Shown: positions 1-7,225 of the stretch, one piece after another
Layout: every line of letters starts with the position of its first letter
Position numbering within the stretch: position 1 is the stretch's first letter
Translations under genes and position numbers: made by a program
Notes under the pieces: generated by a model
Told to the model about the DNA's origin: nothing
Databases searched by the model: none
What the model saw: the letters and a program-made list of their open reading frames with translations, nothing else
NCBI GenBank assembly: GCA_023416315.1
Contig: JAEZIA010000071.1
Coordinates: forward strand, 1 to 14,691
Direction: 5' to 3'
DNA from: Actinomycetes bacterium
GTDB taxonomy: Bacteria; Actinomycetota; Actinomycetes; Mycobacteriales; Mycobacteriaceae
Length of the DNA stretch: 14,691 nucleotides

Positions 1-385
1 GGATCGCGGTCAGCAGCGGCCGCGACAGCAGGAATTCCTCGCTGAAGATGTCGGACTTGGCCTGATCCCAGTCGTTCGACCCGGACTGCATCCGCAGGAT
101 CTGCTTGGCGTGGTTCCACTCGTAGAGGGCGCGGGCCTCGTCGACGCCCTCGTAGCACTGCAGGCGCACCAGGCCGGAGCCGGTGGTTTGCGCGACCGCG
201 CGGGCCAGCTCGGTCTTGCCGACCCCGGCCGGTCCCTCCACCAGCAACGGCTTGCCGAGCCGGTCGGCGAGAAACACCGCGGTGGCGGTGGCGGTGTCGG
301 GCAGGTAGCCGGTCTCGGCCAGCCGCTTGGCGACATCGTCGATGTCGGTGAACAGCGGCGCCGGGCGGGCCGGGGATTCAGTCAC
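1..385 (-). CDS. MoxR-family AAA ATPase, N-terminal part (cut by window edge)
   Basis: This is the first 128 residues of a MoxR-type AAA+ ATPase; the gene runs off the left edge. A Walker A motif GPAGVGKT is at residues 51-58, preceded by LLVEG, with a conserved CYEGVDEARALYEWN segment at about 81-95 as in MoxR/AAA_5 proteins. Such ATPases act as cytoplasmic chaperones, often paired with a von Willebrand factor A-domain protein encoded next door; that partner would lie beyond the window. The start is GTG at 383-385, chosen because AGGAG sits 5 nt upstream on the minus strand. It begins 19 bp after the proA stop codon, so the two are probably co-transcribed. Walker B, sensor motifs and the lid domain are not visible, so the exact subfamily and substrate cannot be named. 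Confidence 0.9.
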   Translation of the reverse strand, partial: MTESPARPAPLFTDIDDVAKRLAETGYLPDTATATAVFLADRLGKPLLVEGPAGVGKTELARAVAQTTGSGLVRLQCYEGVDEARALYEWNHAKQILRMQSGSNDWDQAKSDIFSEEFLLSRPLLTAI

Positions 386-404
386 GGGTTCTCCTGTTGT
401 CGCG

Positions 405-1655
405 TCACGCAGGTCGGGTGTGACCGTCTCCCCAGACGATCCACTTGGTTGACGTCAATTCGGGCAAACCCATCGGGCCGCGGGCATGCAGCTTCTGGGT
501 GGAGATGCCGATCTCGGCTCCGAAGCCGAACTGCTCACCGTCGGTGAACGCCGTCGAGGCGTTGACCATCACCGCGGCTGCGTCGACACGTTCGGTAAAG
601 CGGTGCGCCGCTTCAAGATTGGTGGTGACAATGGCCTCGGTGTGCCCGGTGCCGTAGGTGTTGATGTGTTCGATGGCGGCGTCGAGACCGTCGACGGTCG
701 TCACCGCGATGTCCAGCGACAGGAACTCAGCCCGCAGGTCGTCCTCGGTCGGGTTGTCCCGCACCGTGACACCGGCCTGCTGCAGGGCCGCCACCAGCCG
801 GGGCAGCGCGGTACCGGCGAGCGCGGAGTCCACCAGCAGGGTCTCGGCGGCGTTGCAGACGCTGGGCCTGCGAGTCTTGGCGTTGAGGATGATGCGCTCG
901 GCCACGTCGAGGTCGGCGTCGGCGTGGACGTAGACGTGACAGTTGCCGACACCGGTTTCGATGGTGGGCACGGTGGCATCCCGCACGACAGCGTCGATCA
1001 GGCCGGCACCACCGCGCGGGATCACCACGTCGACCAGGCCGCGGGCCTGGATGAGATGGGTGACGCTGGATCGGTCGGCGCTGGGCAGCAGTTGGACGGC
1101 ATCCTCGGGCAGGCCCTCACCGGCCAAGGCACCGCGCAGCGCGGTCACCAGCGCGGCGTTGGAGTTGGCCGCCGACGAGCTGCCGCGCAGCAGGACGGCG
1201 TTGCCGGACTTGAGGGTGAGGCCGAAGGCGTCGACGGTCACGTTGGGCCGGCCTTCGTAGACGATTCCGACCACGCCGAGCGGAACCCGCTGCTGGCGCA
1301 GCTGCAGACCGTTGGGCAGGGTGCGGCCGCGCAGCACTTCGCCGATCGGGTCGGGCAGTCCGGCGACCTGGCGCAGGCCCGCGGCGATGCCGTCGATGCG
1401 CTGGGGGTTGAGGGCGAGGCGGTCCAGCATGGCCTCGGCGGTGCCTGCGGCCCGCGCGGTGTCGAGATCGTGGGCGTTCGCGGCCAGGATCTGGTGCGAA
1501 TGGGCCAGCACGGCGTCAGCGGCGGCGTGCAGGGCACGGTCTTTGACGGTGGCGGTCAGCGTTCCGAGGATGCGCGAGGCGACCCGCGCCCGGCGGGCGG
1601 CGTCGTGAACCTGGGCGCGCAAGTCCGTCTGGATGGACGGCGCTTCGACACTCAT
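405..1655 (-). CDS. proA: Gamma-glutamyl phosphate reductase
   Basis: This is a 416-residue NADPH-dependent enzyme that reduces gamma-glutamyl phosphate to glutamate-5-semialdehyde, the second step of proline synthesis, in the cytoplasm. The aldehyde-dehydrogenase-like fold is evident: YEGRPNVTVDAFGL (133-146) and LKSGNAVLLRG (148-158) belong to the cofactor-binding part, VIPRGG is at 211-216, and the catalytic cysteine is C267 in SVCNAAETLL. Length is typical for ProA. The ATG at 1653-1655 is the natural start; no good Shine-Dalgarno precedes it, but TACCCT lies 6 nt upstream, so the message may be leaderless. The MoxR gene follows after 19 bp. The partner kinase gene proB lies about 7.3 kb away on the same strand and is not in an operon with it. 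Identification is secure. Confidence 0.97.
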   Translation of the reverse strand: MSVEAPSIQTDLRAQVHDAARRARVASRILGTLTATVKDRALHAAADAVLAHSHQILAANAHDLDTARAAGTAEAMLDRLALNPQRIDGIAAGLRQVAGLPDPIGEVLRGRTLPNGLQLRQQRVPLGVVGIVYEGRPNVTVDAFGLTLKSGNAVLLRGSSSAANSNAALVTALRGALAGEGLPEDAVQLLPSADRSSVTHLIQARGLVDVVIPRGGAGLIDAVVRDATVPTIETGVGNCHVYVHADADLDVAERIILNAKTRRPSVCNAAETLLVDSALAGTALPRLVAALQQAGVTVRDNPTEDDLRAEFLSLDIAVTTVDGLDAAIEHINTYGTGHTEAIVTTNLEAAHRFTERVDAAAVMVNASTAFTDGEQFGFGAEIGISTQKLHARGPMGLPELTSTKWIVWGDGHTRPA

Positions 1656-1661
1656 CTGCCC

Positions 1662-1667
1662 AGGGTA
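1662..1667 (-). promoter_or_regulatory. Candidate -10 element of a leaderless proA promoter
   Basis: On the minus strand TACCCT (fits TAnnnT) ends 6 nt before the proA ATG, which would put the transcription start on or next to the A of the start codon. No convincing -35 hexamer is seen 16-18 bp upstream, which is common in mycobacteria. Inferred from spacing only. Confidence 0.45.
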
Positions 1668-1697
1668 TCGGTCAGCCGACCAACCGGCAGGTGGGGG

Positions 1698-1716
1698 CCG
1701 GTCTAGGCGGGACCGG
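1698..1716 (-). terminator. Candidate hairpin directly after the TIGR04255 gene stop
   Basis: The perfect arms CCGGTC (1698-1703) and GACCGG (1711-1716) flank a 7-nt loop and start immediately after the stop codon of the upstream gene on the minus strand. There is no T-run after the stem, so it is not a canonical intrinsic terminator. It could still limit read-through into proA or stabilise the mRNA 3' end. Confidence 0.3.
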
Positions 1717-2526
1717 TCAGCGGGTCACCACAGTCCCGAACAGAGCCCGGGCCTCGTTGGTGATGGCGCGCTGGAAGGCCGAGCCGATCGGGGCGTCCAG
1801 TTTCGCCAGGATGTCGGTGACGACGTCGGCGTCCAGGCGCACGAAGTCCTCGTTGCCGAAGTCGTAGAAGCCGTCGAAATCCAGGCCGAAGAACGGGCCG
1901 GGTTGGAAGGGCCGTCGCCGCAGGTGCTGCGGCAGCGTGGCGGCTCCGGTAGCGAATGCGGCGAACTGCACGTTGAGGCCTGCGCGGCTGCCGAGGTCGA
2001 AGGCGGCGACGCCCTGGATGCCGCGGGAGGGCACGTGCTCGGGGGCGACGGCCAGCGGACCGAGCAGGCTGCTGTCGATCCACGTGGACCAGCCCCGTGC
2101 GTCGGTCGGCGGTTGCGGCACCCGGATCTCGTCGATGTAGCGCAGGCCGACGCGCTGGAGGCCGGAGAGCACGCGGGCGTCCGCGAGGGCCTGGCACCCG
2201 GCGGTGATCGCGGTGTCGATGGCGTCGAATCCGGTGTAGTGGGTGGTCTCGTAGCTCAGGGTGCTAGCCGTCAGCGTGAGCGATTCGGTGCTGTCGGTGT
2301 TGCGCAGCACGACGCCTTGGCGGGGCTCCACCCGGGGCGGTAGCCCCGGGCCGGCGTCGGCGAGGTCGACCCCGGTCAGCGGTTCGGTGACCGGGAAGCG
2401 ACCTTCGACGGCGATGGCCACCGCATCGAGCGTCGCCTGCCGGCGCAGCCGGGGGGCGACGGTGAACCGGACTTCCGCGATGACGGCCACCACCGGCGCA
2501 CCGGCGGTGTCGGCGTTGGGGTGCAT
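1717..2526 (-). CDS. TIGR04255 family protein of unknown function
   Basis: This 269-residue protein starts with APVVAVIAEVRF (10-21), the kind of N-terminal strand motif (PLVEVxFEVRF-like) I associate with the sporadically distributed TIGR04255 family. RVGLRYIDEIRVP in the middle also fits that family. There is no signal peptide, membrane segment or recognisable catalytic motif, so it is probably soluble and cytoplasmic. The reading frame stays open upstream to 4317, but that extension only shadows the two plus-strand genes. The ATG at 2524-2526 is preferred because the family motif follows it directly and TAGGTT lies 8 nt upstream. It diverges from the ribokinase-like gene across 111 bp and precedes proA by 61 bp. 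The family has no established biochemical function; family assignment is moderately confident and the function is unknown. Confidence 0.8.
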   Translation of the reverse strand: MHPNADTAGAPVVAVIAEVRFTVAPRLRRQATLDAVAIAVEGRFPVTEPLTGVDLADAGPGLPPRVEPRQGVVLRNTDSTESLTLTASTLSYETTHYTGFDAIDTAITAGCQALADARVLSGLQRVGLRYIDEIRVPQPPTDARGWSTWIDSSLLGPLAVAPEHVPSRGIQGVAAFDLGSRAGLNVQFAAFATGAATLPQHLRRRPFQPGPFFGLDFDGFYDFGNEDFVRLDADVVTDILAKLDAPIGSAFQRAITNEARALFGTVVTR

Positions 2527-2534
2527 GGCAAGAG

Positions 2535-2540
2535 AACCTA
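2535..2540 (-). promoter_or_regulatory. Candidate -10 element before the TIGR04255 gene
   Basis: TAGGTT on the minus strand ends 8 nt before the ATG at 2526. The spacing would give a leaderless or nearly leaderless transcript. There is no Shine-Dalgarno in the short gap. Weaker than the other leaderless candidates because the gap is one base longer. Confidence 0.35.
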
Positions 2541-2624
2541 CGCCCACAGCCGCTTGGACCGGTGCTTCTCGAACCGACCGGTGTTGTTGCCGGAGTTGAG
2601 AATCGGGACCACCGGGCCGCAAAC

Positions 2625-2630
2625 TACCCT
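2625..2630 (+). promoter_or_regulatory. Candidate -10 element of a leaderless ribokinase-like gene
   Basis: TACCCT is followed by 7 nt (GAACGGC) and then the GTG start at 2638. No purine-rich Shine-Dalgarno fits in the gap. The hexamer is identical to that upstream of proA. The -35 region is not recognisable. Confidence 0.45.
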
Positions 2631-2637
2631 GAACGGC

Positions 2638-3492
2638 GTGACCCGGGTGTGCGTCGTGGGCAGCGTCAACGTCGACCAGTTCTTCCGGGTGACGGCGCTG
2701 CCGCGCGCCGGAGAGACGGTGCTGGCCTCCTCGGTGGCGACCGCCCCGGGCGGCAAGGGCGGTAATCAGGCCGTGGCGGCCGCGCGCGCCGGCGCCGATG
2801 TGCAGTTCGTCGGCGCGGTCGGCGCCGACCCGGCGGCCACCGCCCTGCGCGCCCATCTCAGCGCGAACGGTGTCGGGCTCGACGGCCTGGAAGAGCTGTC
2901 GGCCGCCAGCGGTAGTGCGGTGATTCTGGTCGACGAGCGCGGGGAGAACATGATCGTGGTGGCTCCCGGCGCCAACGGGCATCTGACGTTGAGTTCGGCG
3001 CGGGCCCGCGCGGTGATCGCCGCGTGCGAGGTGCTGCTCGTCCAGTTGGAGGTGCCGGTGGCCGCGGCGGTGGCAGCCGCCCGCGAGGCCCGTTCGGTGG
3101 CGGCGACGGTGATCGTCAACGCCTCCCCGGTCAGCACCGACCCGGGCCTGGCCGAGCTGGCGGAGGTCACCGACGTGGTGATCGTCAACGAGGCCGAGGA
3201 GGCGCATTGGTCTTGGCCGACAGAGCATTTCGTCGTCACCCGCGGATCCCGGGGTGCGACCTACCGGGGCCCGGACGGGACTGTCGACATCCCCAGTCCC
3301 GAGGTGGAGGCGATCGACACCACGGGGGCGGGCGACGTCTTCGCCGGTGTCCTCGCCGCGCACTGGCGGACCGACCGCGACGACGCACTTCGGCGGGCTT
3401 GCGCGGCGGGTGCGCTGGCGACGCTGGTGGCCGGCGCCGGTGATTGTGCGCCGCGCGGCGAGGCGATCTCTGACGCCCTCACCCGGTACTGA
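2638..3492 (+). CDS. rbsK: Ribokinase-like PfkB-family sugar kinase
   Basis: This 284-residue PfkB-family carbohydrate kinase most resembles ribokinase, which phosphorylates D-ribose at O5 with ATP. Evidence: the N-terminal VVGSVNVDQFFRV strand, the sugar-site motif GGKGGNQ (38-44), the NEAE motif (184-187, NxxE type, linked to Mg/phosphate binding), and the C-terminal signature DTTGAGDVFAG (227-237) with catalytic base D233. The open frame extends upstream, but the GTG at 2638 is chosen because the first beta strand begins right after it and TACCCT lies 7 nt ahead. It is slightly shorter than many ribokinases of about 300 residues. No ribose transporter genes are adjacent, so the substrate could be another sugar or nucleoside. 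The crotonase gene follows after 33 bp. Family certain, substrate inferred. Confidence 0.88.
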   Translation: MTRVCVVGSVNVDQFFRVTALPRAGETVLASSVATAPGGKGGNQAVAAARAGADVQFVGAVGADPAATALRAHLSANGVGLDGLEELSAASGSAVILVDERGENMIVVAPGANGHLTLSSARARAVIAACEVLLVQLEVPVAAAVAAAREARSVAATVIVNASPVSTDPGLAELAEVTDVVIVNEAEEAHWSWPTEHFVVTRGSRGATYRGPDGTVDIPSPEVEAIDTTGAGDVFAGVLAAHWRTDRDDALRRACAAGALATLVAGAGDCAPRGEAISDALTRY

Positions 3493-3512
3493 ATCCCCTA
3501 CGGTTGGGGCGT

Positions 3513-3518
3513 TAGTCT
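3513..3518 (+). promoter_or_regulatory. Candidate -10 element of a leaderless crotonase gene
   Basis: TAGTCT is followed by 7 nt and the ATG at 3526, with no Shine-Dalgarno. If used, the crotonase gene has its own promoter inside the short gap after the ribokinase-like gene and need not depend on read-through. Confidence 0.42.
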
Positions 3519-3525
3519 GCACTCG

Positions 3526-4347
3526 ATGACTAGCAGCGACACCCCCAGACCGCCCGAGGGCGACTGGCTCGGCACACCGTTTCTGAAGTTCACCCGCGAA
3601 GGCGCGTTCGGGGTGTGCACCCTGGATCGCCCGGAGGCACGCAACGCGATGACGCCTGCGATGTACTTCGGGATCAAGTACGCGGTGAACCATGTCGGCT
3701 CGGATCCGGACCTGGCCGGCCTGCTGATCACCGGCACCGGTGATGTCTTCGCCCCCGGCGGCGACATGGGCGGTGGCGGGGTGGACAACTGGCTGACGTT
3801 CGGATCGGCGCTGGGGATGGACGCACTGCCGTTCGACACGCTGCGCCAGTCCGCCAAGCCGGTGGTGGCTGCCGTCAACGGTCTCTGCCAGGGCGGTGGC
3901 CTGCAGATCGCGCTGTGCGCCGATATGGCGGTGGTCAGCGAACGCGCGACGTTCCGCGTTCCGGAGCTCTACCGCGGGATCGCCGACACGTACTACAGCC
4001 AGATGCTGGCCCGGCTCATCGGCCCGGTCCGCACCCGCGACCTGATGTTCACCGGCCGCACGCTGAACGCCGAGGAAGCACTGGACTGGGGCCTGGTCGC
4101 GCGGGTGGTCCCACACGAGGAGCTGGCCGAGGCGGCGCGGGAGATTCTCGCCCAGTGCTGCCGCACCGCGCCGGGTGCACGGTCGGTGGTGAAGGCCAGC
4201 CTGGACAACTATCTGGGCCTCTACGACCGGATCGGGATGCAGCGCAGCCTGGGATCGCCGGAGTCGATCGAGGGTTTCATGGCGTTCAAGGAGCGGCGCT
4301 CCCCGGACTGGGTGCATCCGGAGCTTCGCATCGACGGCAGGCTGTAG
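3526..4347 (+). CDS. Enoyl-CoA hydratase/isomerase (crotonase) family protein
   Basis: This 273-residue crotonase-fold protein presumably acts on an acyl-CoA. Fold markers: LDRPEARNAM (33-42), the oxyanion-hole segment FAPGGDMGGG (75-84), AAVNGLCQGGGLQIA (115-129), FRVPELYRGI (143-152) and the LDWGLVARVV helix-strand (186-195). In classical enoyl-CoA hydratase two glutamates (Glu144 and Glu164 in the rat enzyme) activate water. Aligning the GGG motif puts Q127 at the first position and E147 at the second, exactly 20 residues later. So only the second glutamate is kept, which suits enoyl-CoA isomerases or other crotonase reactions better than a standard hydratase. The start is the ATG at 3526 with a TAnnnT hexamer just upstream. 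The stop is 9 bp from the convergent nadE stop. No beta-oxidation partners lie nearby; the substrate is unknown. Confidence 0.88.
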   Translation: MTSSDTPRPPEGDWLGTPFLKFTREGAFGVCTLDRPEARNAMTPAMYFGIKYAVNHVGSDPDLAGLLITGTGDVFAPGGDMGGGGVDNWLTFGSALGMDALPFDTLRQSAKPVVAAVNGLCQGGGLQIALCADMAVVSERATFRVPELYRGIADTYYSQMLARLIGPVRTRDLMFTGRTLNAEEALDWGLVARVVPHEELAEAAREILAQCCRTAPGARSVVKASLDNYLGLYDRIGMQRSLGSPESIEGFMAFKERRSPDWVHPELRIDGRL

Positions 4348-4356
4348 CCGAGGGCA

Positions 4357-6399
4357 TCACTCCTCGGGAATCTCCTGCTCGATCTCTTCGAGCCAGATCC
4401 GGGCCGACATATCCGACGGCGCCCGCCAGTCGCCGCGCGGCGACAGCGATCCGCCATGGGACACCTTGGGGCCGTTGGGCAGCGCCGACCGCTTGAACTG
4501 GCTGAACGAGTAGTACCGCTGCGCGAACACACCGAGCCAGTGCCGAATCTCCTTCAGCGAGTAGACCGGACGCTTGCCTTCCGGGAACCCGGGCGGCCAA
4601 CTGCCCCGGTTGGGATCGCTCCAGGCATGCCAGGCCAGGAACGCGATCTTCGAGGGCCGGAATCCGTACCGCAGTATCTGGAACAGCGAGAAATCCTGCA
4701 GCGAATACGGGCCGACCTTGGCCTCGCTGCTCTGGATCTCCTCGTCCTCACCGGTCGGCACCAGTTCGGGTGTGATCTCGGTGTCCAGCACCGACTGCAG
4801 GATCTCGCCGACCTCGTCAGAGAACTGCCCCGAGGAGATCACCCACCGAATCAGGTGCTGGATCAGGGTTTTCGGCACGCCGCCGTTGACGTTGTAGTGC
4901 GACATCTGGTCGCCGACACCGTAGGTCGACCAGCCCAGCGCGAGTTCGGACAGATCGCCGGTGCCCAGCACGATGCCGCCGCGCTGGTTGGCGATCCGGA
5001 ATAGGTAGTCGGTGCGCAGTCCGGCCTGGACGTTTTCGAACGTCACGTCGTAGACCGCTTCACCGCGGGAGAACGGGTGGCCCATCTCGGTGAGCATCAG
5101 CTTGGCGGTGTCGCGGATGTCGAGTTCGGCGAACGTGACCCCCAACGCCTGCGACAGCTTGATCGCATTGCTCTTGGTTCGCTCGCCCGTCGCGAATCCC
5201 GGAAGGGTGAACGCCAGAATGTCGCTGCGCGGGCGGCCTTCCCGGTCCATCGCACGCGCCGCGACGATCAGCGCATGCGTCGAATCCAGACCACCCGAGA
5301 CGCCGATCACGATCTTCGGATAGTTCAGCGCACGCAACCGCTGTTCGAGACCGGAGACCTGGATGCTGTATCCCTCGTAGCAATCCTGTTCCAGCCGAAG
5401 CGGATCGCTCGGCACGAACGGGAACCGCTCGACCTCCCGCAGCAGGCCGATGTCGCCGCTCGGCGGGTCGAGCTGGAAACCGATGCGGCGGAACGAGTTC
5501 AGCCGATCCTGGTGGTGGCGGCGATTGTCGTCGAAGGTGCCCATCCGGAGCCGCTCGGAGCGCAACAGATCCAGGTCGACGTCGGCGACCGAGCGTCGCT
5601 CACCCTTCGGGAAGCGTTCGGATTCGGCCAGCAGACGGCCGTTTTCGTAGACCATCGTCTGGCCGTCCCACGCCAGATCGGTGCTCGACTCCCCCTCACC
5701 GGCCGCCGCGTAGATGTAGGCCGCAAGGCAGCGACCCGACGCCGAGCGGGCCAGCAGCTTGCGGTCCTCGGCGCGACCGATCGTGATGGGGCTTCCGGAA
5801 AGGTTGGCCAGCACCGTCGCACCCGCCAGCGCCGCGTCGGCGCTCGGCGGAATCGGCACGAACATGTCCTCGCAGATCTCGACATGCAACACCAGGCCGG
5901 GCACGTCGTCGGCGGTGAACAACAGGTCCGTTCCGAACGGCGCATCGGCGCCACCGATGCGGATCGTGCCGTGCACGTCGTCGCCGGCCGCCACCTGACG
6001 GCGTTCGTAGAACTCCCGGTAGGTCGGCAGGTACGACTTCGGCACCACGCCGAGCACCGCACCGCGGTGAATGACCACCGCGGTGTTGTAGATGCGATGC
6101 AGATAGCGCAGCGGCGCACCGACCACGAACACGCCGAACAGGTCGGCCGACGCCGCGACGATGTCGAGCAGGGCGTCTTCGACCGCGTCGAGCAGCGAGT
6201 CCTGCAGCAGGATGTCCTCGATCGAATAGCCCGACAAAGTGAGCTCGGGGAAGATCGTCACCGCCACGCTGTCGTCGTGATTGGCGCGCGCGATCCGCAG
6301 CACCGACTCGGCGTTGGCGGCGGGGTCGGCCAGCACCGTGCGGTGGGTGCAGGCGGCCACTCGCACGAACCCGTGCCGGTAGGCGGAGTAGAAGTCCAT
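4357..6399 (-). CDS. nadE: Glutamine-dependent NAD(+) synthetase
   Basis: This 680-residue two-domain enzyme converts nicotinic acid adenine dinucleotide to NAD+ with ATP, taking ammonia from glutamine, in the cytoplasm. The N-terminal nitrilase-type glutaminase has the triad E52 (FPELTLSGYS), K121 (VPKSYLP) and C176 (EICEDMFVP), positions that match the numbering I recall for M. tuberculosis NadE. The C-terminal synthetase domain begins around 340 with the P-loop SGGLDS (368-373). NQRGGIVLGTGDLSE and GWSTYGVGDQMSHYN are further synthetase landmarks. A longer open frame starts at 6444, but the ATG at 6397-6399 gives MDFYSAY and the expected residue numbers. It is convergent with the crotonase gene and divergent from the isochorismatase-fold gene across 99 bp. 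Identification is secure. Confidence 0.97.
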   Translation of the reverse strand: MDFYSAYRHGFVRVAACTHRTVLADPAANAESVLRIARANHDDSVAVTIFPELTLSGYSIEDILLQDSLLDAVEDALLDIVAASADLFGVFVVGAPLRYLHRIYNTAVVIHRGAVLGVVPKSYLPTYREFYERRQVAAGDDVHGTIRIGGADAPFGTDLLFTADDVPGLVLHVEICEDMFVPIPPSADAALAGATVLANLSGSPITIGRAEDRKLLARSASGRCLAAYIYAAAGEGESSTDLAWDGQTMVYENGRLLAESERFPKGERRSVADVDLDLLRSERLRMGTFDDNRRHHQDRLNSFRRIGFQLDPPSGDIGLLREVERFPFVPSDPLRLEQDCYEGYSIQVSGLEQRLRALNYPKIVIGVSGGLDSTHALIVAARAMDREGRPRSDILAFTLPGFATGERTKSNAIKLSQALGVTFAELDIRDTAKLMLTEMGHPFSRGEAVYDVTFENVQAGLRTDYLFRIANQRGGIVLGTGDLSELALGWSTYGVGDQMSHYNVNGGVPKTLIQHLIRWVISSGQFSDEVGEILQSVLDTEITPELVPTGEDEEIQSSEAKVGPYSLQDFSLFQILRYGFRPSKIAFLAWHAWSDPNRGSWPPGFPEGKRPVYSLKEIRHWLGVFAQRYYSFSQFKRSALPNGPKVSHGGSLSPRGDWRAPSDMSARIWLEEIEQEIPEE

Positions 6400-6498
6400 G
6401 GCCCCATTGTTGCCCGTCCGGTCTGCCCCGGAAACGAGAACCACCCGTTGTGCCTAGTCAGGCGTGTCGTTCGGGCGGGAACGGGTAATCCGCCTGCC

Positions 6499-7038
6499 AT
6501 GGCAGATACCGCGCTTTTGGTGGTGGACATGCTCAACGCCTATCAGCACCCCGATGCCGAGGTGCTGGCCGGCAACGTCGCCGAGATCGTTGAGCCGCTG
6601 GCCGCACTGATCAATGAGGCCCGCGACCGCGACGACGTCGAGCTGATCTACGTCAACGACAACTACGGAGACTTCACCGCACAGCCCAGCGACCTCATCG
6701 CCGGCGCCCTTGACGGCGCCCGGCCCGACCTGGTGCGCCCGATCGCACCGGTGAAGGGCGCCCGGGTGATGACCAAGGTGCGCCACAGCGCGTTCTATGC
6801 CACCCCGGTGGACTATCTGCTGAACCGGCTCGGCGTCGAGCGGGTGATCCTGAGCGGGCAGGTCACCGAACAGTGCATCCTCTACAGCGCGTTGGATGCC
6901 TACGTCCGGCACTATTCGGTGGTGGTGCCCAATGACGCGGTGGCCCACATCGACGCCGACCTCGGTGCCGCGGCGCTGGCGATGATGGAGCGCAATATGA
7001 GCGCCGAGATCGTCCCCGCGGCGAAGTGCCTACCCTGA
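6499..7038 (+). CDS. Isochorismatase-family cysteine hydrolase
   Basis: This 179-residue single-domain hydrolase of the isochorismatase superfamily has the catalytic triad D10 (LLVVDM), K93 (MTKVRHSAF) and C126 (GQVTEQCILYS), with the usual cis-peptide region just before the cysteine. The superfamily cleaves C-N or C-O bonds in amides, carbamoyl compounds or isochorismate. It lies next to nadE, which raises nicotinamidase as an idea, but the Asp/His metal site of PncA-type nicotinamidases is missing: the corresponding loop reads YVNDNYGDF with no histidine. A nicotinamidase role is therefore unlikely. The start is the ATG at 6499; no strong Shine-Dalgarno is seen, and TAATCC 7 nt upstream is only a partial -10 match. 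There is no signal peptide. The substrate cannot be predicted from the sequence. Confidence 0.88.
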   Translation: MADTALLVVDMLNAYQHPDAEVLAGNVAEIVEPLAALINEARDRDDVELIYVNDNYGDFTAQPSDLIAGALDGARPDLVRPIAPVKGARVMTKVRHSAFYATPVDYLLNRLGVERVILSGQVTEQCILYSALDAYVRHYSVVVPNDAVAHIDADLGAAALAMMERNMSAEIVPAAKCLP

Positions 7039-7064
7039 GCTGTCGGCGCAAGCGCTAACCGATC

Positions 7065-7080
7065 GGTGACCTGGGTCACA
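7065..7080 (+). promoter_or_regulatory. CRP-type operator (GGTGA-N6-TCACA)
   Basis: GGTGACCTGGGTCACA matches the mycobacterial CRP/Cmr consensus TGTGA-N6-TCACA at 9 of 10 defined bases. The dyad extends inward as GTGACC-TG-GGTCAC, perfectly symmetric over 6+6 bases. It is 146 bp before the ATG at 7226, in a non-coding gap. The natural target is the small-protein gene downstream. A weak AACGCT at 7102-7107 would place the site near -41.5, and TAGGTT at 7172-7177 would place it near -110; neither promoter is proven. Confidence 0.6.
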
Positions 7081-7110
7081 GCGTTACCCACCTTGCGGCT
7101 CAACGCTTTT

Positions 7111-7125
7111 GCGTGGTGTCCACGC
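7111..7125 (+). terminator. Hairpin, possible terminator of the isochorismatase-fold gene
   Basis: GCGTGG and CCACGC form a perfect 6-bp stem with a TGT loop, extendable by two T-G wobbles. It lies 72 nt after the stop codon at 7038 and is followed by GGCTTTCG, only a weak T-run. It could be a weak terminator, or a structure in the leader of the next gene if transcription starts upstream of it. Confidence 0.3.
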
Positions 7126-7225
7126 GGCTTTCGAGTATGGCTCTACGCGTTCGTCCGCATGGTGTCGGTCGTAGGTTTGCTACATCGGCCGCGGTTTCGC
7201 CGGCCGGCCAGATCGGGGGATCGAA

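Larger units (their letters stand above)
7039..7225. other. Longest intergenic gap, with regulatory-looking repeats
   Basis: These 187 bp contain no supportable gene. They hold a perfect 10-bp palindrome ACCGATCGGT (7058-7067), an overlapping CRP-like dyad (7065-7080), an imperfect direct repeat flanking both (AGCGCTAACC at 7051-7060 and AGCGTTACCC at 7080-7089, 8 of 10 identical), a hairpin (7111-7125), and a possible -10 TAGGTT at 7172-7177. They probably contain the control region of the gene at 7226. Confidence 0.6.

Noticed and set aside
486..1706. 406-residue plus-strand open frame
   Set aside because: It is antisense to proA, with Gly/Val/Asp-rich low-information composition and no domain.
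2527..4317. Minus-strand open frame extending the TIGR04255 gene to 866 residues
   Set aside because: It only mirrors the ribokinase-like and crotonase genes. The family motif begins right after the ATG at 2526, and the upstream part is Arg/His/Gly-rich nonsense typical of antisense frames in GC-rich DNA.
6400..6444. 15-residue longer start for nadE
   Set aside because: The ATG at 6399 gives the family N-terminus MDFYSAY and the expected active-site numbering.
5077..6498. Plus-strand open frame running into the isochorismatase-fold gene
   Set aside because: It is antisense to nadE, which has full catalytic motifs. The hydrolase domain begins at the ATG at 6499.
6499..7038. Nicotinamidase (pncA) call for the hydrolase next to nadE
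   Set aside because: The metal-binding Asp/His loop of PncA is not present.
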